From contig NZ_CP059348.1 in NCBI RefSeq assembly GCF_013702265.1, positions 3,348,001-3,412,000 on the forward strand: a stretch of DNA of 64,000 nt, in the 5' to 3' direction. The position numbers were made by a program, and so were the translations under genes. Under the pieces are notes generated by a model that was not told where the DNA came from, ran no database searches, and saw nothing but the letters and a program-made list of their open reading frames with translations. Source of the DNA: Providencia rettgeri. GTDB taxonomy: Bacteria > Pseudomonadota > Gammaproteobacteria > Enterobacterales > Enterobacteriaceae. Shown piece after piece: positions 19,670 to 27,926 of the stretch (within the stretch, counting starts at the first letter, position 1; the number at the start of each line of letters is the position of its first letter).

Positions 19670-19791
19670 GATGTATCTCTTTCAGGAAATTTGAATGATG
19701 GAAACAGATTAACTGGCTAACAATTCAACGTCCAGATATTTATTATAACAATATATTACTAGCTATATATTTTGAGTGAGGGTTAACCATT

Positions 19792-20499
19792 ATGATGAAA
19801 TTAAGATCAGTTAACCATTGTGGGAAAGCAGACTACGGTTGGTTACAGGCACGCTATACTTTTTCGTTTGGTCACTATTTTGATCCAGACTTAATGGGCT
19901 TTAAAACCCTAAAAGTGCTAAATCAAGAAGTGCTTGCGCCAGATAATGCTTTTCAACCAAGAGTTTATCCTCATGTTGATATTGTGAACATCATCCTGCA
20001 AGGTCAAGCTGAATACCGCGATAACGTAGGTAATACCGTCAGTGCCAAAGCGGGGGAATGCGTCAGTTTTTCGCCTCGTCCTGACCTGAGCTACAGTGAA
20101 CACAATATCAGTGAGACAACACCATTAACACGGCTTCAGTTGTGGCTAAATGCGTGCCCACAACAGGAATCTATGCCTCCCCAAAAGTTGGCATTAGCGG
20201 AGAAAGATAACAAGCTTATCGCATCACCCGATGGGGATGATGATAGCCTACAACTTCGCCAAAAAATTTGGATAAGCCAGATTTATCTTGAGCCTAATGA
20301 GTCGAAAACCCTCGTATTACGAGGTAAAAGTGCCTACCTGCAATCCATTCATGGTGGTTTACAGGTTAGCGGGAAAGAATCGCAATCTTTATCAATGAGC
20401 TGTAACGATGGCTTATTTATCCAAGATGAAAATTCCCTAACGCTCACCAGCGACCGAGCATTTAGAGGTTTGTTAATTGATTTAGGTGAATCGTTTTAA
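19792..20499 (+). CDS. yhaK: Pirin-like bicupin protein YhaK
   Basis: A 235-residue pirin-family protein with two cupin halves. The N-terminal half contains RYTFSFGHYFDPD and VDIVNIILQGQAEYRDN, where family members carry metal-binding His; the His-Asp pattern here (PHVDIV) fits. The C-terminal half is more degenerate. From family knowledge YhaK is a cytoplasmic bicupin that responds to oxidative stress. It is divergently transcribed from yhaJ and probably controlled by it. The start is ATG 19792 or 19795. Length agrees with E. coli YhaK (233). Confidence 0.9.
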   Translation: MMKLRSVNHCGKADYGWLQARYTFSFGHYFDPDLMGFKTLKVLNQEVLAPDNAFQPRVYPHVDIVNIILQGQAEYRDNVGNTVSAKAGECVSFSPRPDLSYSEHNISETTPLTRLQLWLNACPQQESMPPQKLALAEKDNKLIASPDGDDDSLQLRQKIWISQIYLEPNESKTLVLRGKSAYLQSIHGGLQVSGKESQSLSMSCNDGLFIQDENSLTLTSDRAFRGLLIDLGESF

Positions 20500-20546
20500 T
20501 TCTATTCAGGGGCGGAAAAAGTGAATTTAATCCGTAGATCGCGCAA

Positions 20547-20570
20547 AATTTGCGAATAGATTCGCAAATT
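20547..20570. promoter_or_regulatory. Perfect palindrome upstream of the PRD regulator
   Basis: AATTTGCGAA-TAGA-TTCGCAAATT: 10-bp arms (20547-20556 and 20561-20570), extended by one further pair. It lies 118 bases before the regulator start and after yhaK. With no T-run it looks more like an operator than a terminator. Confidence 0.55.
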
Positions 20571-20687
20571 TCATCATTTCTATTTCCGCAATCCTGATAC
20601 CACTGTGTTAGAGTCCAGCCATAAGACAGTTAAAAAACCATCAGTTTTTAACTCCGAACTTTATTTTTTGATTTTAAAGGGGTTCTT

Positions 20688-22625
20688 GTGGCTTTATTCA
20701 TTTTGCAGCGACACAATCAAATTTTCTCTCGGATCCTCAATGAGGTTGTCCCTCAAGATGAATTAGCGAAACAGTTTTCCGTTTCCACCCGCACCATTCG
20801 CTCAGATATCAATGAAATCAACGAATTAATTAAAGATCATAGCGCTCATATTGTGTATGAGCGCGGGCGGGGGTATCGATTAAAAATCGAAAATGATGAG
20901 ATTTTTTCTACATTTACCAAACTTAATGATAAAAACAGCCAAATCCCACGCACCAGCAAAGAGCGTATTGATGCCCTATTGCTCAAGCTGCTAATGCTGT
21001 CCCTACCCGTCAAGCTCGATGATATTGCCGAAGAGTGGTTTGTTAGCCGCAGTACCATTCAGCAAGATATGGGAGCTGTTCGTGAACATCTTCATCGCTA
21101 TCAAGTTCAACTGGAAAGCATTCCCCATCAAGGGATCCGCTTAAATGGCAGCGAGTGGGCTATTCGTGCTTGCATGACTGAAGCACTCTGGCGGCAGTTT
21201 AGCGAGCAAATCACTCCCGACCTCGCCACATTCACGCCGGAAAGTCTGGATAATCTCGATTTAACCTACATTGATAAAGTGGTTCATAACAGCTTGAATC
21301 GCTTTGATATTCGCATCAGCAATGAAGGCCATCTTTATCTTGTATTTAACTGTGCCGTCACCATTTTACGTATTACCCGCGGCCATGAACTCACTGCCAG
21401 CGTCAACAACGAAGAATTAGAAGAAGTCATTACTCAAGCCTGTGATGAAATTTCTAAAGGGCTAATTTACTTCCTTGGCAATGATTTATCCCCAGCTGAA
21501 TTGAGCTTTTTGCACGACCAAATCATCGCACAGCGTATCAGTAACCAACACGCATCAACACAGAAGCATAATCATCACAATGAGTTATCTGAATATATCT
21601 TAAATTATATCAACGAGTTGTATAACTATGATTTGCGGAATGATGAAAAGCTAAAGAAAGATCTGAATACCCATCTTTCAGCCTTAATGACTCGCCTTCA
21701 ATACCATATTTCCACCCCAAACCCGCTGCTTTCAGACATTAAACAGTATTATCCGTTTGCTTATGATGTCACGTTAAGCGCCTTAACCAGTGCCAGTAAG
21801 CAGCTGCTTCCACATCCCATTAATGAAGATGAACTGGGTTACTTAGCGGTACACATTGGGGTTAGCCTTGAACGAAATTATGGGGCAGGCTCCGCACGCC
21901 AGACGGAAGTGTTAGTGGTCACGGATGCAGGTAACTCCACCTTTCGCGTGGTGGAATCCAAAATTATGCGTGAATTTCCACAGCTCAAATTTAGCCGAGG
22001 GCTAACACTGCAAGAGTATGAATCGTTGGATGAAGTCGCAGAAGACTTTGTGATCACCACAGTACGGATCTCAGAGAAAAATAAACCCGTTATTAAAATT
22101 GCGCCCTTTCCAACCCCCTACCAGCTCGAACAAGTGGGTCGCTTAGCGATGGTGGATCAGACCCGTCCCTATATTATTGAGCGCTTCTTCGATGAACGTT
22201 TCTTTATGGTTATCAATGAAAAAATTAGCCAAGAGACGCTATTCAAAACTGTCTGCCAGAAACTGCAACTAGAAGGCTATGTCACCGCAGATTTTTATCC
22301 GTCATTACAAGAGCGTGAATCCATTGTCTCGACATTGCTGGGTGAAGGGATCGCCCTTCCTCACTCTTTAGGGTTACTCGCCAATAAAACCGTGGTAACG
22401 ACCATCCTTGCCCCGCAAGGCATCGAGTGGAACAAAGAGACCAAAGAGAACGCCTATGTGATTTTCTTATTGGCAATCAGCAAAACTGACTATGAAGAAG
22501 CGATGGCGATTTATGATTTATTTGTCACCTTCGTCAAAGAGAAAACCACCCGCCGCCTTGTGAATGTCAAAAATTTCAATGAGTTCCAAGCTATCGCCAA
22601 AGATAGTCTCGCGCGAATTTTGTAG
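20688..22625 (+). CDS. PRD/EIIA-containing transcriptional regulator (BglG/MtlR type)
   Basis: A 645-residue regulator started by GTG 20688 with AAAGGGG upstream. The N-terminal winged HTH is at about residues 15-65 (DELAKQFSVSTRTIRSDINEIN) and a second HTH at 105-135 (DDIAEEWFVSRSTIQQDM). Two PTS regulation domains follow at about 190-300 and 300-400 (HIGVSLE, His389). An EIIB-like domain (405-485) reads VVTDAGNST where the phosphorylated Cys would be expected, so that residue is absent. A C-terminal EIIA domain (510-645) carries His559 (GIALPHS). PTS phosphorylation of the PRDs and EIIA probably tunes DNA binding. It lies directly before the catabolic operon on the same strand and is its likely activator. 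Ligand is unknown. Confidence 0.88.
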   Translation: MALFILQRHNQIFSRILNEVVPQDELAKQFSVSTRTIRSDINEINELIKDHSAHIVYERGRGYRLKIENDEIFSTFTKLNDKNSQIPRTSKERIDALLLKLLMLSLPVKLDDIAEEWFVSRSTIQQDMGAVREHLHRYQVQLESIPHQGIRLNGSEWAIRACMTEALWRQFSEQITPDLATFTPESLDNLDLTYIDKVVHNSLNRFDIRISNEGHLYLVFNCAVTILRITRGHELTASVNNEELEEVITQACDEISKGLIYFLGNDLSPAELSFLHDQIIAQRISNQHASTQKHNHHNELSEYILNYINELYNYDLRNDEKLKKDLNTHLSALMTRLQYHISTPNPLLSDIKQYYPFAYDVTLSALTSASKQLLPHPINEDELGYLAVHIGVSLERNYGAGSARQTEVLVVTDAGNSTFRVVESKIMREFPQLKFSRGLTLQEYESLDEVAEDFVITTVRISEKNKPVIKIAPFPTPYQLEQVGRLAMVDQTRPYIIERFFDERFFMVINEKISQETLFKTVCQKLQLEGYVTADFYPSLQERESIVSTLLGEGIALPHSLGLLANKTVVTTILAPQGIEWNKETKENAYVIFLLAISKTDYEEAMAIYDLFVTFVKEKTTRRLVNVKNFNEFQAIAKDSLARIL

Positions 22626-23107
22626 TTTCCTTTTATTTCCACCTCCTTGTGGAAAAAGGGAGGTGAGGACTATTTACGTGATCCTAACCACAACTCCACC
22701 AAATGATTTTTAGTCCAAATTGTCCACTTCATGCATAAACCAACGTAAGTGGAAGTGAAGATTTCCACTCTATATAGATTTCCACAAATTCATTTCCACT
22801 TTTATTTATTAACCTGAGAGCTATTTCCACTATCTCCAAAATATCTTTAATAGGTTGAAATATAATAAATTTATTATATTACTCATTATCCAGTCATCCC
22901 AAATCACCCTCTTAATGTGTTAGTTTTTCCAGTTAGCTTCCTCTTAGATCGAAAATTAACCGCCGCCCTTCCAGTTTCACTTCCAAAATATTTCCACTTT
23001 GAACTGGAAATTCCCTGTCTGCAAAATTATTCAAGAAGCGATTAAGGTATTAGTCATGAAGAAAAAAGTGATTTGATTTGAAATATTACCTTGGATTTTA
23101 AACAGTT
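22626..23107. promoter_or_regulatory. Operator array of TTTCCAC(T) motifs and promoter region
   Basis: A 482-base noncoding region between the regulator and its presumed target operon. TTTCCAC(T) occurs at 22636, 22762, 22779, 22793, 22824 and 22991, and in reverse at 22649 (GTGGAAA) and 22748 (AGTGGAA). The copies starting at 22762, 22793 and 22824 are exactly 31 bases apart. Two pairs form inverted repeats (22636-22655 and 22748-22769). A perfect 22-bp palindrome sits at 22859-22880. A candidate promoter is TTGAAA (22855-22860) with TATTAC (22877-22882). Confidence 0.65.
22859..22880. promoter_or_regulatory. Perfect 22-bp AT-rich palindrome
   Basis: An 11-bp arm on each side of the axis between 22869 and 22870, AT only, within the regulatory region of the catabolic operon. 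It overlaps the candidate promoter spacer. Confidence 0.55.
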
Positions 23108-23446
23108 ATGAATGAATCAGTTGTAGTTTTCAAAATGTTAGAAGACGACCTTGATATCCATCAGGTCACACAAGAACTGCTAGCAGTGATTACTGACTGG
23201 CTCAAACTGGAGGGTTGCTATACCACGGATGTACAGCAACAAATGCTGGAGTCTCATCTACGTGCCATGGTCGCTCGAGCCAAAACCGGTGAAGCCTTAC
23301 CGGAAGTGGATATCAGTTTGTTTGATGAAATCTCGGACCACTCCATTGCATTAGCGCAACGCGTTGTCGATACCTTGCCAGGGCTTGCGCCAGAAGAGAC
23401 TTATTTGCTCTCCGTTCACTTTGAAGTTGCCCGTTCTAATGATTAA
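23108..23446 (+). CDS. Stand-alone PRD domain protein
   Basis: A 112-residue cytoplasmic protein made of a single PTS regulation domain with no DNA- or RNA-binding part. Conserved His positions are His50 (LESHLRAM) and His104 (LSVHFEVA), expected to be phosphorylation sites of the PTS. E. coli YhfY is, from memory, a comparable stand-alone PRD next to an SFCGS-type protein (YhfU). It is the first gene of the operon, 58 bases before the SFCGS gene. It has a weak ribosome site. It may relay PTS status to the regulator or to the transport components; this is inference. Confidence 0.85.
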   Translation: MNESVVVFKMLEDDLDIHQVTQELLAVITDWLKLEGCYTTDVQQQMLESHLRAMVARAKTGEALPEVDISLFDEISDHSIALAQRVVDTLPGLAPEETYLLSVHFEVARSND

Positions 23447-23504
23447 TTTTTAGCACCTTATTTTTAGCACTCTATTTTTAGCATTCGGTCTTGGAGAATA
23501 TTTT

Positions 23505-23870
23505 ATGAAACAGATAGTTATTGTTATCGGCGATCGTTTAGGTAAAGGGCAAAAAGTGGCTGCAGGCGTTGAAGCTGCCGGCGGAAAAGCCATCGTTGTT
23601 CCCGGTGTCGCTGCTGACATGAAACTGGGGGATGTGATGAACCAAGAACAAGCTGATCTTGGCATTTCATTCTGTGGTAGCGGTGGTGCAGGCGCCATTA
23701 CAGCTCAAACCAAATATGGCTACAAAGCGCGTTATGGGATGCGTTCGATTGAAGAGGGAGAAACCGCGATTGCTGAAGGTTGCAATGTTTTAGGTTTCGG
23801 TTTTATGGACAAGGAAGAGTTAGGCGAGCGCTTAGTTAAAGCTTTTAATAAAAAATACGGCAACGCTTAA
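23505..23870 (+). CDS. Glycine-rich SFCGS family protein (DUF2620)
   Basis: A 121-residue protein with the family signature SFCGS at residues 55-59 (Cys57) and a following GGAGAITAQTK stretch. The N-terminal MKQIVIVIGDRLGKG looks like a first Rossmann strand. The block CGSGGAG...A..K.G and the later CNVLGFG (93-99) resemble the RpiB/LacAB isomerase pattern, where the Cys is catalytic. An EIIB-like phosphocarrier role is an alternative. Ribosome site TTGGAGAAT is good. Its stop overlaps the DUF4312 ATG by one base. The role is unproven; it belongs to a fixed cassette with DUF4310-4312. Confidence 0.88.
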   Translation: MKQIVIVIGDRLGKGQKVAAGVEAAGGKAIVVPGVAADMKLGDVMNQEQADLGISFCGSGGAGAITAQTKYGYKARYGMRSIEEGETAIAEGCNVLGFGFMDKEELGERLVKAFNKKYGNA

Positions 23871-24166
23871 TGAAAAAATCTATCGAAACGACCGTACGGG
23901 TGACAGGGCAAGGCGACACAAAGCAAAAAGCGATTGCTGACGCCTTAAATTCGATTCAAAAAACCGTACTTAAGAACAGCACCGACATCATTCTGCGGAT
24001 AGAACCCAAGGATGTTGAGGTTGTTAGTGCTCACTCTCATTCGCGGACAGAAAAGTTTCTCTTTCTCTTTTTGCCACGCAAACGTGAACATTTTCGCGTT
24101 GTTCTCGACGTTTCGCTGGATGTTACCTTACTTTCTGTCAACGAAATTCCATTTACAGAACAATAA
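23870..24166 (+). CDS. DUF4312 family protein
   Basis: A 98-residue soluble protein (no membrane segment), with a central hydrophobic stretch KFLFLFLPRKREHF and alternating beta strands (IETTVRVTGQGDTKQKAIADAL). It matches the DUF4312 pattern as I remember it. Its ATG overlaps the upstream stop (TAATG), so translation is coupled. It lies directly before the two membrane proteins DUF4311 and DUF4310, which suggests a cytosolic partner of that transporter. No enzymatic motif is visible. Confidence 0.82.
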   Translation: MKKSIETTVRVTGQGDTKQKAIADALNSIQKTVLKNSTDIILRIEPKDVEVVSAHSHSRTEKFLFLFLPRKREHFRVVLDVSLDVTLLSVNEIPFTEQ

Positions 24167-24192
24167 AAGCAATCAGGTCTGGAGTAAATTCC

Positions 24193-24984
24193 ATGAGTGA
24201 AACTGCATCTTTCTTAGAAATATTGGGCATGTCCCTCATTATCGGCGGTCTCTGCGGCTTTGGTTTAGGCGCAGGGGCGGCACGTATGTTCCACGCGCCA
24301 ACCGTTCAAGGTATGGGTGCATTCCGTACCCTTGGTGAGTTAAACGCGTGTGAGGGCGACCCCGCATCACACTTCTCGTTCGGTTTAGGATTCTTCTTCA
24401 ACGCATGGGCATCATCGGTCGCTGCGGGTGCCTTCACCCAAGACGTTGACCACCGCATCATCCCTAACTGGGGTGCCGCTGCTCTATTAACTAAAAACCG
24501 CAGCGTGGCAGATACCCTGCATAACCCGAAAAAAATGGCGATTGCCTGTGCCATTATCGGGGCATTAGTGGTCGCCTTCTTAAATACCACGGCGTCCGCG
24601 GTACCAGCCGCGCTACAAACCACCGCGATCAACGTACTGGTTCCTGCTGCTAACTTACTGGTTAACACCGTGATGCCCGTTATTTTCTGGTTAGCCGCGA
24701 TGGACGCAGGTCGTCGTTCCGGTTTCTGGGCAACCTTATTTGGTGGTTGCGCCCAATTAATCATGGGTAACGCTATCCCAGGTTTAGTGTTAGGGATCTT
24801 GATTGGTAAAGGCGTAGATGACAATGGCTGGAACCGTATCACTCGTACCATGATGATCACCGTTGTTCTGCTGTTCGTTCTCAGTGGCTTCTTCCGTGAG
24901 TTTGACCTGAAGATGATCACCTCTTTCAACTTAGACAAACCACTGTGGCTTGAATATGTCCACGGACTGCTGAGCGGGAAATAA
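24193..24984 (+). CDS. DUF4311 integral membrane protein, putative transporter subunit
   Basis: A 263-residue protein with about seven hydrophobic segments rich in Gly and Ala, beginning with LIIGGLCGFGLGAGAARMF. It contains conserved polar stretches (GELNACEGDPASHFSFG, FFNAWASSVAAGAFTQDVDHR) between segments that could line a substrate path. It resembles the DUF4311 family. It is followed by DUF4310 after 2 bases, so the two likely form one membrane complex. It is predicted to be inner membrane. The substrate is unknown and is inferred from the downstream enzymes. Confidence 0.85.
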   Translation: MSETASFLEILGMSLIIGGLCGFGLGAGAARMFHAPTVQGMGAFRTLGELNACEGDPASHFSFGLGFFFNAWASSVAAGAFTQDVDHRIIPNWGAAALLTKNRSVADTLHNPKKMAIACAIIGALVVAFLNTTASAVPAALQTTAINVLVPAANLLVNTVMPVIFWLAAMDAGRRSGFWATLFGGCAQLIMGNAIPGLVLGILIGKGVDDNGWNRITRTMMITVVLLFVLSGFFREFDLKMITSFNLDKPLWLEYVHGLLSGK

Positions 24985-24986
24985 TC

Positions 24987-25637
24987 ATGACAACTGAAAT
25001 CAATAAACAAGACTTTTGGTACGCGGAATGGTCTTTCCCTATCTTTGTTGGGCTGTTATCTGCAGGGATCTTCGCAGGTACCCATATGTACGTCGTGTAC
25101 GGGTTCGGCGCATTTAACGAAGTGGCTTTCGTCGCTATGTTACGCGCTGGGCTAGATACAGGGGTTTACGGTGCCGTCGCCGCCTTCGGTGCAAGCTTCC
25201 TGTTTGCGCGGATTATCGAAGGGTCATTAGTGGGGATTTTAGATATCGGTGGCGCACTGCAAACCGGTATTGGTTTAGGAGTTCCCGCACTCTTTTTAGC
25301 CGCAGGCTGGGATATTTTAGTCACCAACTTCTGGATTTCCCTGATCACTGGCTTATTCCTTGGGGTACTTATCGGCTTAATTATCGTGTTCGCCCGTAAG
25401 TTTACCATTGCACAAGCGAACTCAACATTTGGTGCGGACGTCATGATGGGCGCAGGTAACACGTCAGGTCGTTTCTTGGGTCCATTGATTATCCTTGCCG
25501 CAATGGCCGCGTCTATTCCGATTGGTATTGGCGCACTAATTGGCTCACTGATTTTCTATGTATGGCAAAAACCAGTCGCCGGGGGCGCTATCTTAGGTGC
25601 GATGTTGTTTGGGTATTTCTTCCCACTCGCCGCCTAA
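24987..25637 (+). CDS. DUF4310 integral membrane protein, putative transporter subunit
   Basis: A 216-residue membrane protein with about six hydrophobic segments. Gly-rich turns (FGAFNEVAFVAMLRAGLDTGVYGAVAAFGAS, GVPALFLAAGWD) and an ADVMMGAGNTSGRFLGP loop fit the DUF4310 family. It begins 2 bases after the DUF4311 stop and is followed by a 52-base gap before the amidohydrolase. Together with DUF4311 it is the only permease-like unit in the operon. No classical PTS EIIC motif is seen. Confidence 0.85.
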   Translation: MTTEINKQDFWYAEWSFPIFVGLLSAGIFAGTHMYVVYGFGAFNEVAFVAMLRAGLDTGVYGAVAAFGASFLFARIIEGSLVGILDIGGALQTGIGLGVPALFLAAGWDILVTNFWISLITGLFLGVLIGLIIVFARKFTIAQANSTFGADVMMGAGNTSGRFLGPLIILAAMAASIPIGIGALIGSLIFYVWQKPVAGGAILGAMLFGYFFPLAA

Positions 25638-25689
25638 TTAGCATTCCTCCCCCCATACCAATTGGGAGGAGGTAACAAAGAGAGACGTT

Positions 25690-26829
25690 ATGTACACCTT
25701 AATAATCAAACAGGGCAAACGTATCGATGGTTCAATCATCGATATTCTAATCAAAGACGGAAAAATCGAAGCTGCAGGTCCTGAGCTTTCCCACAATCAG
25801 CACGCTGAGAAAATCATTGATCTTGAAGGTAAGCTGTATGTTAGCGCTGGATGGATTGATTCTCACGCCCACTGTTTTGCCGAGTCGCCGATTTACTTCG
25901 ATGAACCTGATCTCGCTGGTGCCGCTGGCGGTGTCACTTCACTGGTTGATGCGGGCAGTGTGGGCGCTGATGATATTGACAGGTTTTATCGGCTCACCAC
26001 TCAATCCAAAACTAATGTCTTCTCTCTGCTAAATATTTCACGCATTGGCATTATTGCTCAGAATGAGCTGTCCAACATGGACAATATCGACGATGCGAGT
26101 TTTCAAGCCGCACTTGAGCGCCATCCCGGCTTTGTGGTGGGCATGAAAGCGCGTATGAGCAAAAGTGTAGTTGGTGAGAATGGTATTGCGCCTTTGGTTA
26201 AAGCCAAGGAGATGCAGAAAAAACACCATCTTCCATTAATGGTACACATTGGAAATAACCCGCCAAATATTGATGAAGTCGCCGACTTACTCACCCGTGG
26301 GGACATCATTACCCACTGTTTTAATGGCAAACCGAATAAAATTTTAGGGGATGATGGCTACCTAAAACCATCTATTGCCCGCGCCCTCGCCCGTGGCGTG
26401 CTCCTCGATGTGGGTCACGGCGGTGAAAGCTTTAGCTTCAAAGTCGCAGAGCAAGCCATGCGAATTGGCACCTATCCAGACATTATCAGCTCAGACATCT
26501 ATCACCGTAACCGTGTGAATGGCCCTGTTTATAGCCTTGCATTCGTGATGACGAAATTCCTGTGTATGGGCTTTAGCGCCGAACAAATTTTACGCTGTGT
26601 CACTGAGAAAGCCGCGGATTTACTGTCGCTTCCAGCTAAAGGTTATTTAAGACCAGGCTTTGATGCTGACATCACGCTATTTGACCTCAAAGAAGAGGCA
26701 ACCGAGCTGACGGATGCCGACGGCGAGCATCGCATCGGTACCCATCGTTTTGTTCCTGTTGCTGCCATCGTTGGTGGAAAGCACATTATTCCTGCACAAG
26801 GCGAATCTGAACATGCAATCAATCTATGA
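25690..26829 (+). CDS. Amidohydrolase/deacetylase (cog3964 type)
   Basis: A 379-residue metal-dependent amidohydrolase. The TIM-barrel metal ligands are visible: His59 and His61 (DSHAHC), Lys153 as the likely carboxylated Lys (GMKARMS), His186 (MVHIGN), His209 (ITHCFNG) and Asp269 (SSDIYHR). It belongs to the group often mislabelled dihydroorotase or adenine deaminase; from family knowledge some members hydrolyse acyloxy or acyl groups of small carboxylates. In this operon a de-N-acylation of an amino sugar acid or amino acid is plausible, but not shown. The next gene begins inside its last 17 bases, so translation is coupled. The start ATG has GAGAGACG nearby. Confidence 0.88.
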   Translation: MYTLIIKQGKRIDGSIIDILIKDGKIEAAGPELSHNQHAEKIIDLEGKLYVSAGWIDSHAHCFAESPIYFDEPDLAGAAGGVTSLVDAGSVGADDIDRFYRLTTQSKTNVFSLLNISRIGIIAQNELSNMDNIDDASFQAALERHPGFVVGMKARMSKSVVGENGIAPLVKAKEMQKKHHLPLMVHIGNNPPNIDEVADLLTRGDIITHCFNGKPNKILGDDGYLKPSIARALARGVLLDVGHGGESFSFKVAEQAMRIGTYPDIISSDIYHRNRVNGPVYSLAFVMTKFLCMGFSAEQILRCVTEKAADLLSLPAKGYLRPGFDADITLFDLKEEATELTDADGEHRIGTHRFVPVAAIVGGKHIIPAQGESEHAINL

Positions 26830-27925
26830 AAAATATCAGTTAAAACACGTTATTAATGCCTCCGGTCGTATGACTATTTTAGGCGTTTCGACCCCAACAC
26901 CTGAAGTGGTCGAGCGCGTAGCGTATGGGCTGAACCATTATTTTGAAATTAAAGACTTAGTAAACAAAACTGGGGAGTACATCGCTCAACTGCTCAATGT
27001 TGAAGCTGCGGTTGTGGTTTCCTGCGCCTCTGCGGGTATTGCTCAAGCGGTGGCGGCGGTGATTGTGCAAGATGATGAGGATTTACTGCTTAACTTGCAC
27101 TCCTCCAGCAAATCCGTTCCTCGCGAAATTATTTTGCCAAAAGGGCATAACGTGAACTTTGGCGCTCCCGTGGACACGATGGTCACGTTAGGTGGCGGTA
27201 AAGTGGTTGAAGCCGGTTTTGCGAATGAATGTAGTGCTGCGCAGCTAGCGGCAAAAATCACCCCGCAAACCGCCGCCATTTTGTATATCAAATCCCACCA
27301 TACGGTACAAAAGAGCATGTTAACCGTGGCTGAAGCGGCCAAAGTGGCGCATGCCCACCAGCTTCCGTTGATCGTGGATGCGGCCGCGGAAGAAGATTTA
27401 ACTGCCTATTACCAAGCGGGTGGCGACCTTGTGATTTACAGTGGCGCCAAAGCAATTGAAGGGCCGACCAGCGGCTTGGTTGTTGGTAAAAAACAGTATG
27501 TTGAATGGGTTAAACGCCAATCTCAAGGTATTGGCCGAGCCATGAAAGTGGGTAAAGAAGGCATTTTGGGCTTAACACTGGCTATCGAGCAGTACCTCAC
27601 CGCCACCAAAGAAACTGGGGCACAGATGGTTAGCCGTATGGATAAATTCCTTAAAGATTTAAATGCGATAGCCGGTATTTCAGCCCGTATTGTTTGGGAT
27701 GCCGCTGGGCGTGATATCGCCAGAGCCGAGATCAGTTTCGATGAAAAAGCGATTGGCAAAACCACTTACCAAATCATGGATGAGCTGAAGCAAGGCAATA
27801 CCGCGATTTATTTTCGTGAGTACAAAGCCAATGAAGGAAAGGTTGAGGCCGATATTCGCAGCGTCAGTACTGAGCAACTTGACGTCATTTCGCAGCAAAT
27901 TCGTACGCTAGTAGAAGGAATTTAA
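26813..27925 (+). CDS. DgaE-family PLP-dependent ammonia lyase
   Basis: A 370-residue PLP enzyme of the SelA-like fold, close in length to D-glucosaminate-6-phosphate ammonia lyase DgaE (about 372). The PLP Lys is probably Lys213 (SGAKAIEGP), with Asp189 (IVDAAAEE) for the pyridine nitrogen. DgaE eliminates ammonia from a 2-amino-2-deoxy sugar acid phosphate to give a 2-keto-3-deoxy compound. The start is ATG 26813, within the end of the amidohydrolase gene, because MQSIYEKYQLKHVINASGR is the family N terminus; upstream extension is meaningless. It is followed one base later by the aldolase gene. Function is strongly suggested but the exact substrate is not. Confidence 0.9.
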   Translation: MQSIYEKYQLKHVINASGRMTILGVSTPTPEVVERVAYGLNHYFEIKDLVNKTGEYIAQLLNVEAAVVVSCASAGIAQAVAAVIVQDDEDLLLNLHSSSKSVPREIILPKGHNVNFGAPVDTMVTLGGGKVVEAGFANECSAAQLAAKITPQTAAILYIKSHHTVQKSMLTVAEAAKVAHAHQLPLIVDAAAEEDLTAYYQAGGDLVIYSGAKAIEGPTSGLVVGKKQYVEWVKRQSQGIGRAMKVGKEGILGLTLAIEQYLTATKETGAQMVSRMDKFLKDLNAIAGISARIVWDAAGRDIARAEISFDEKAIGKTTYQIMDELKQGNTAIYFREYKANEGKVEADIRSVSTEQLDVISQQIRTLVEGI

Positions 27926-27926
27926 C

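Noticed and set aside
22626-23107. CRISPR-like repeat array
   Set aside because: The repeated units are only 8 bases and have no regular spacers of similar length; they fit operator sites better.
23505-23870. Classical PTS EIIB subunit
   Set aside because: The Cys context SFCGSGGAG and the C-terminal NVLGFG block fit RpiB-like sequences better, though EIIB is not excluded.
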